19,914 nt of DNA from Candidatus Delongbacteria bacterium. GTDB lineage: Bacteria > UBA4055. Below, one piece after another: positions 16,197 to 19,914 of the stretch. A model generated the notes under the pieces. The model had not been told where the DNA came from and did no database searches. It worked only from the letters and a program-made list of their open reading frames with translations. The first letter of the stretch is position 1; every line of letters starts with the position of its first letter. The DNA lies in assembly GCA_003477045.1 (NCBI GenBank), contig DMTS01000204.1, positions 1 to 19,914 on the forward strand, written 5' to 3'. The translations under genes and the position numbers were made by a program.

Positions 16197-17002
16197 TTTA
16201 ATATTTCTTTTTCCGCCCTGTAATATCCCTTGAACTTTTCAGGCTTCAGCCAGTAATTTTTCATCGTTTTCAGATCGATCTTTACCACCTTGTTTTTCTC
16301 GCCGGATGCGTAGATCAGCTCATAATTCTCAGGACTTTTAAAATCTGTTATCATTCCGAACATGCCGTCCTTGAGAACCATCAGATCTCCCTCTCTGATA
16401 TCGTTTATCCCTATCTTATAAATACCCTCCAGTATCTTGTCTGAAGGCATGTAGCCTCTAAACTTCATTTTGTTCTCTTTTGCAGCATTTTCCCATATCG
16501 AACATATAAGATGCGAATTGTCTGTTGTACCGTTCTCATCGGGGTCAGTATTGTTTTTAACTTTTAGATCCACATATTCTGCAGCCCACTTATTCACGGA
16601 TCTATAAAATCCGTTCATGCCGGATCCTTTTCCGCTATCTTCGTCTGAAGCGTAATTTGAAGCCAGTTCGGAATCGTACTGATCTGTCATTTCGTCATCG
16701 CCGCCTATAATGTCTTTGTCAACGCTTTCCATATAATCGTCATCGGCATCTTCATCAATAACTGGCAATTCTGTTTTTTCTGTACGCTTAACTGTGTTTT
16801 TATTTTCAGCATCGCTGTCTTTTTCGTACAATCCTTTTATCGCTTTTTTTATTGAGCCGCCGCCGTTCTTTTCGCTATAAAAGAACCAGTACCAGACTGC
16901 CGCGCTGATCAGCGCTATGATTATCAAAGCAGTAAAAACATCGAAAACACGGGCGAAAAATCCGCCTGACTTGCCTCTTTTTTTTGGTTTGTTTTTTGCC
17001 AT
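16193..17002 (-). CDS. Membrane-anchored NlpC/P60-like protein lacking catalytic residues
   Basis: A 269-residue protein: a Lys/Arg-rich cytoplasmic tip, one transmembrane helix (about 22-41), a long acidic linker (about 60-125), then a C-terminal domain. The domain reads like NlpC/P60: D-N-S-H-L-I (161-166) aligns with the usual D-C-S-H-L-V, I-R-E-G-D-L (202-207) with the P-G-D-L block, G-M-F-G-M-I (213-218) with the G-H-V-G-I strand, and Y-Y-R ends the domain. The catalytic Cys is replaced by Asn162, and the catalytic His position holds Met or Phe. If the alignment is right it is a non-hydrolytic, peptidoglycan-binding or regulatory pseudo-enzyme. It lies between DUF445 and glycosyltransferase genes. 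Fold assignment is by eye and moderately sure; the single-pass topology is clear. Confidence 0.6.
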   Translation of the reverse strand: MAKNKPKKRGKSGGFFARVFDVFTALIIIALISAAVWYWFFYSEKNGGGSIKKAIKGLYEKDSDAENKNTVKRTEKTELPVIDEDADDDYMESVDKDIIGGDDEMTDQYDSELASNYASDEDSGKGSGMNGFYRSVNKWAAEYVDLKVKNNTDPDENGTTDNSHLICSIWENAAKENKMKFRGYMPSDKILEGIYKIGINDIREGDLMVLKDGMFGMITDFKSPENYELIYASGEKNKVVKIDLKTMKNYWLKPEKFKGYYRAEKEILN

Positions 17003-17020
17003 TTTTTTTAGCTCTTCTAT

Positions 17021-17593
17021 TTAAATTAAGTATGTTAAAAACTGTGCGCATCCGATCACAAACCCGAGAACTCCTCCGAAATATGTCACATAAGCCAGCT
17101 GGGTTTTAGTAACGCTCAGAATAAGGGTTTCCAGCTTTTCTAAGGAAAAATCCTTTACTTTTTCTTCTACTGTCGCCTTTATATCCAGTTCACTTATAAC
17201 TGCGGGTAGTTCGCTGTCCATCATTTCGATCACTTTTTCAGAGATCATTTTTCTAATATCTGCGGTAATGAAAGCCGAAAGCATTCCGAACTGTCCGTAC
17301 ATATTATCAAGAGCTTCAGATATCTTTTTTCTGACCGCTTCCTTTTTGAACAGCTCGTGGAGAGATTCGTTCGAAAGAAGGTGATCTCCGACTGTAGCGC
17401 CGATCTTCTCTGCGAGTTTCTGATGCTCTTTGGGAATTACCCCGGGAGTGAAAGGTATTCTTATTCCGAATATGTATTTCGGTTTAAAAGGCCTGAAAAG
17501 CATCTTTATTGCAAGATAATTTGTAAACAATCCTATGACCGCGCCCAGAACAGGGGGAAGAACGAATTTTATTATAAAAGAACCTGGATCCAT
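17021..17593 (-). CDS. DUF445 family membrane protein
   Basis: Belongs to the DUF445 (YheB-like) family of inner-membrane proteins of unknown function. The N-terminal hydrophobic helix contains the family block G-A-V-I-G-x-F-T-N-Y-L-A-I-K-M-L-F-R-P, followed by P-F-T-P-G-V-I-P-K-E and K-I-G-A-T-V-G-D-H-L. The middle is helical and charged. A second membrane helix with F-G-G-V-L-G-F-V-I-G-C closes the protein. At 190 residues it is one of the short versions with both terminal helices intact. GGGAG lies 6 bases before the ATG, which directly abuts the methyltransferase stop (TAA-ATG). The next gene begins 18 bp downstream. No biochemical role can be given. Confidence 0.88.
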   Translation of the reverse strand: MDPGSFIIKFVLPPVLGAVIGLFTNYLAIKMLFRPFKPKYIFGIRIPFTPGVIPKEHQKLAEKIGATVGDHLLSNESLHELFKKEAVRKKISEALDNMYGQFGMLSAFITADIRKMISEKVIEMMDSELPAVISELDIKATVEEKVKDFSLEKLETLILSVTKTQLAYVTYFGGVLGFVIGCAQFLTYLI

Positions 17594-18331
17594 TTAAATC
17601 TCCCTTGTTTTTCTGGCTACGATCTGATATCTGTCAAGCTGACTGTTCCGGGTCTGCTTTCTGCTTAAGAAAGGAAGAAGTTTTTCAAGCTTGAACCCGT
17701 TCGCTTCCAACAGTTTTTTCATTTCTTCGGGAGAATAACCTCTTTCGTAGTGTGTTTCATCGAATGAAATATATTTTCCTGTCTTTTCCCTTATGAAGAA
17801 TTTCATCCTGCACTTCAGGATCATGCTGTTTAGATCAAATTTGGAATCGTAAGAAATGAAAAAGTCATCTGTTTCTTCTGTCCTGATACCGTCCCATTCG
17901 TTTACCATCCCATAGATGGAATTGAAATCGAACAAAAACAGCCCACCATTATTCAAGGCTTTATTTACAGAGCTGAAACATCCTGAAAGCTCATTCAGGT
18001 CAGTCAGATAATTTACAGTATCGAACGCGGAGATTACATTATCGTATTTTCTCTTTGTTTTGAAATTAATCATATTCCCTACTTTAAAATCTCCGCTGAT
18101 CAGCTTCTCTTTTGATATATCGATCATTTTTTCCGAAATATCTATCCCGCTCACCTTATAGCCGAGCTGTATGAAATAAATAAGCTCTTCAGAAGTCCCG
18201 CATCCCAGATCCAGAACATCCGTCCTTTTGCCTCCGCATGATATTATCAGGTCATCGAGACAATCCACAAGCTCCTGATAGTCGAACGGACTCATAATAA
18301 GGTCATAATACTGTGCTATTTTTTCATACAT
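17594..18331 (-). CDS. Class I SAM-dependent methyltransferase
   Basis: A 245-residue soluble methyltransferase. Motif I V-L-D-L-G-C-G-T (39-46) binds SAM; the acidic end of strand 2 is seen in G-I-D-I-S; motif III-like V-I-S-A-F-D-T-V-N-Y-L follows. The N-terminus Y-E-K-I-A-Q-Y-Y-D is typical of small-molecule methyltransferases with a helical cap. The substrate is unknown. Its start ATG overlaps the stop of the phosphatase gene by one base (TAATG) with AGGA upstream, and its stop abuts the DUF445 start, so it is translated within the run. No catalytic anomaly is visible. Confidence 0.87.
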   Translation of the reverse strand: MYEKIAQYYDLIMSPFDYQELVDCLDDLIISCGGKRTDVLDLGCGTSEELIYFIQLGYKVSGIDISEKMIDISKEKLISGDFKVGNMINFKTKRKYDNVISAFDTVNYLTDLNELSGCFSSVNKALNNGGLFLFDFNSIYGMVNEWDGIRTEETDDFFISYDSKFDLNSMILKCRMKFFIREKTGKYISFDETHYERGYSPEEMKKLLEANGFKLEKLLPFLSRKQTRNSQLDRYQIVARKTREI

Positions 18332-19122
18332 TACTGCTCATCCTTTAAAATATTAACTACGATCTGAGAGAACACGGGATCTATTCCCGGTGCTGAGGCT
18401 ATGATACAACCGTTGTCAAGGCAGTTTCTCATTTTTTTAAAATCAGTTACTTTTCCACCGGCTTCTTCTACAATGAGTATCCCTGCTGCGACATCCCAGG
18501 GCGAAAGCCAGCCTTCAAAAAATCCTTCGAATCGTCCGCATGCCGTATAGGCAAGATCCAGAGAAGCGCACCCCATCCTGCGGATACCTGAGGAATATCT
18601 TAATACTTCGGCCAGGCATTCAAAATATTTTGGAATTTTTTCATGCCTTCTGAAGGGCATTCCCGTAGCAATAATGCTTTTTTTCATATCAGTTTCTAAA
18701 GAAACCGATATTTTTTCCCCGTTGAGAAAAGCCCCTTTTCCTTTAACTGCAGTAAAAGTCTCATCGGTGTACGGATCGTAAATAACGCCCGCTTTCACTT
18801 CGTTTTCTGAGTAAAAAGCTATAGAAACCGCGCTGTGTTTCAGCCCGTGAATGAAATTGGTCGTTCCGTCTATCGGATCAATAATCCAAACGTCACCTGC
18901 TTCAATAAAAGTGCGACCGTCCTCTTCCGCCAGAAATTTATGCTCGGGAAAACTGCCTTTAATAACAGCTATAATTTTATCCTGACAAATAATATCAACA
19001 TCGGTAACATAATCGCAGGGGGATTTGGTTTTTACTGACACGGGAGTTCCAGTCAAGATCAGTTTTCCGGCTTCGACAGCGGCTTTTTTTGCAGTCAGGA
19101 GTATATCGTCATAATTTACCAT
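18331..19122 (-). CDS. Inositol monophosphatase family protein
   Basis: A Mg-dependent sugar-phosphate phosphatase of the IMPase (SuhB-like) family, 263 residues, full length. Metal-binding motifs seen: E66-E67, D82-P-I-D85-G-T-T (the metal-1/2 site), and W209-D210-V-A-A-G with E-E-A-G-G after it. An N-terminal D-Y-V-T-D-V-D also fits. The family hydrolyses inositol-1-phosphate, but bacterial members also use histidinol phosphate, fructose bisphosphate or nucleotide phosphates, so the name is by family only. It overlaps the TPR gene upstream by 7 bp (ATGGTAA) and the methyltransferase by one base. A link to inositol lipid synthesis through the phosphatidyltransferase downstream is possible but unproven. 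Confidence 0.9.
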   Translation of the reverse strand: MVNYDDILLTAKKAAVEAGKLILTGTPVSVKTKSPCDYVTDVDIICQDKIIAVIKGSFPEHKFLAEEDGRTFIEAGDVWIIDPIDGTTNFIHGLKHSAVSIAFYSENEVKAGVIYDPYTDETFTAVKGKGAFLNGEKISVSLETDMKKSIIATGMPFRRHEKIPKYFECLAEVLRYSSGIRRMGCASLDLAYTACGRFEGFFEGWLSPWDVAAGILIVEEAGGKVTDFKKMRNCLDNGCIIASAPGIDPVFSQIVVNILKDEQ

Positions 19123-19817
19123 TGTATTTGCTTCTTCTTAAGATAATGCTGCGCATCTTTATTGCCTAGTTTGGCTGCCTTTTTTGTGTGTGTAAGGTTT
19201 AATTCCCTCTTGCCTAAAGCCTCATATGCGATGCCAAGATTATTGTGTGCGTCCGCATGGTTTTTATCTATTTCAATTGCCTTTTTATAATATTCGACCG
19301 CCATTTCAAGAAGTCCTTTTGTATAAAGAGATGTTCCGAGATTGTTGCATGCGCCCGCATTTTTCGGATCGAGCTCAAGTGCTTTCTGATAATAGTAGAT
19401 AGCCTCATCATAGTCTTCAGTTTTCTGGAATGCGTAACCCAGATTTATATAAGCCGCCACTAATTTAGGATCCGCCTCAATAGCTTTCAGATAAAATTCG
19501 ATAGCCTGATTAAGATCGCCTTTTTTTCTTAATGCCATTCCCTTGTTATTATAAGCCTCGGCATACTTTGGTTTTAAAGTAAGTGCTTTGTTGTAATAGA
19601 GTATGCCTTTATCTATATCGCCTAGTTTCACATAACATATTCCAAGATTATAATACCCTTCCGCAAAATCCTCATTCTTGGTTATTGAATAATTAAAATA
19701 TTCGATCGCTTCTTTTATAAAACCCCTGTTATATGCATCAATACCCTTTGCGAACCAATTCTCGGCATGAAGGATAAAAACAAAGAATATTATTGATAAG
19801 TTCACCAGCTTTTTCAT
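19116..19817 (-). CDS. Exported TPR-repeat protein
   Basis: The 233-residue product has a cleavable-looking signal peptide (M-K-K, hydrophobic core, cleavage likely after L-H-A near residue 17) followed by about six consecutive 34-residue TPR units with the typical A-Y-N-N-L-G and Y-Y-x-K-A-L/I-E-x-D-P signatures. The last unit drifts toward a Sel1-like form (L-G-N-K-D-A-Q-H-Y-L). It is probably a periplasmic protein-interaction adaptor; the partner is unknown. GGAAGG lies close upstream of the ATG, which overlaps the stop of a partial upstream gene as ATGA. Near-identical repeats make the DNA here internally repetitive, so repeat count could be an assembly issue. Confidence 0.9.
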   Translation of the reverse strand: MKKLVNLSIIFFVFILHAENWFAKGIDAYNRGFIKEAIEYFNYSITKNEDFAEGYYNLGICYVKLGDIDKGILYYNKALTLKPKYAEAYNNKGMALRKKGDLNQAIEFYLKAIEADPKLVAAYINLGYAFQKTEDYDEAIYYYQKALELDPKNAGACNNLGTSLYTKGLLEMAVEYYKKAIEIDKNHADAHNNLGIAYEALGKRELNLTHTKKAAKLGNKDAQHYLKKKQIQW

Positions 19818-19912
19818 AAAGAAACACCTTCCATGCTCTCCATACAGTAATAAAAATACTTCAGCGTTTCTATATTTCTCTCATCTTTAATGAAATCTTT
19901 TTTATGAAGCGG
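19814..19912 (-). CDS. Partial CDS, C-terminus of an unidentified protein
   Basis: On the - strand a frame is open from the right edge to TGA at 19816-19814, giving 32 C-terminal residues, charged then hydrophobic/aromatic (K-Y-F-Y-Y-C-M-E). The other two - frames carry stops here. The stop overlaps the TPR gene start as ATGA, the same coupling seen elsewhere in this run, which supports it as real. Too little is visible to name it. Confidence 0.5.
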   Translation of the reverse strand, partial: PLHKKDFIKDERNIETLKYFYYCMESMEGVSL

Positions 19913-19914
19913 CT

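Noticed and set aside
19116..19817. DNA-level tandem repeat or CRISPR-like array
   Set aside because: The periodicity of about 102 bp is explained by the coding of 34-residue TPR units; copies differ in sequence and there are no spacers.

Overview
The window is densely coding DNA from a Gram-negative (two-membrane) bacterium. It contains the ADP-heptose branch of LPS core synthesis (rfaE1 and rfaE2), at least two lipobox lipoproteins and periplasmic-type TPR proteins. Shine-Dalgarno sites are clear (GGAG/GAGGAG type), several genes start at TTG, and the DNA is AT-leaning. The ABC permease/M1 peptidase fusion, separate rfaE1 and rfaE2, and a large TPR lipoprotein beginning C-x-Y-Y-N suggest the Bacteroidetes/FCB superphylum or a related candidate phylum. 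That placement is inference; no rRNA or other marker gene is present. I found no tRNA, rRNA, CRISPR array, transposase or integrase.

Layout: genes on the + strand run from 1 to 8865, and genes on the - strand run from 19912 back to 8900. The two arms converge on one strong hairpin terminator at about 8871-8896. The + arm holds (a) the tail of a TPR-like gene overlapping a two-gene heterodimeric ABC exporter (168-3667), (b) a single chalcone-isomerase-like secreted protein with its own promoter (3783-4325), and (c) an ABC ATPase overlapping a 1184-residue ABC-2 permease fused to an M1-type zinc metallopeptidase (4413-8865).

The - arm consists of two tightly packed gene trains. The first (19912 to 15072) reads: partial gene, TPR protein, inositol-monophosphatase-family enzyme, methyltransferase, DUF445 protein, a membrane-anchored NlpC/P60-like protein lacking its catalytic residues, and a GT4 glycosyltransferase. 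An 85-bp gap with a good promoter candidate separates it from the second (14986 to 8900): a CDP-alcohol phosphatidyltransferase with a large extra C-terminal domain, a HAD-IB phosphatase, heptose-7-phosphate kinase, heptose-1-phosphate adenylyltransferase, a TPR lipoprotein and a small lipoprotein. Most junctions within each train overlap by 1-11 bp or abut, which implies translational coupling. The shared theme of the - arm is the cell envelope: phospholipid headgroup, LPS heptose, glycan transfer and outer-membrane lipoproteins.

The points most worth a second look are the phosphatidyltransferase with a predicted extracytoplasmic beta-rich domain, the pseudo-NlpC/P60 protein, the ABC permease-M1 fusion, the asymmetric ATP sites of the exporter, and a repeated initiation layout in which a three-codon ATG-NNN-TGA frame overlaps a TTG start.
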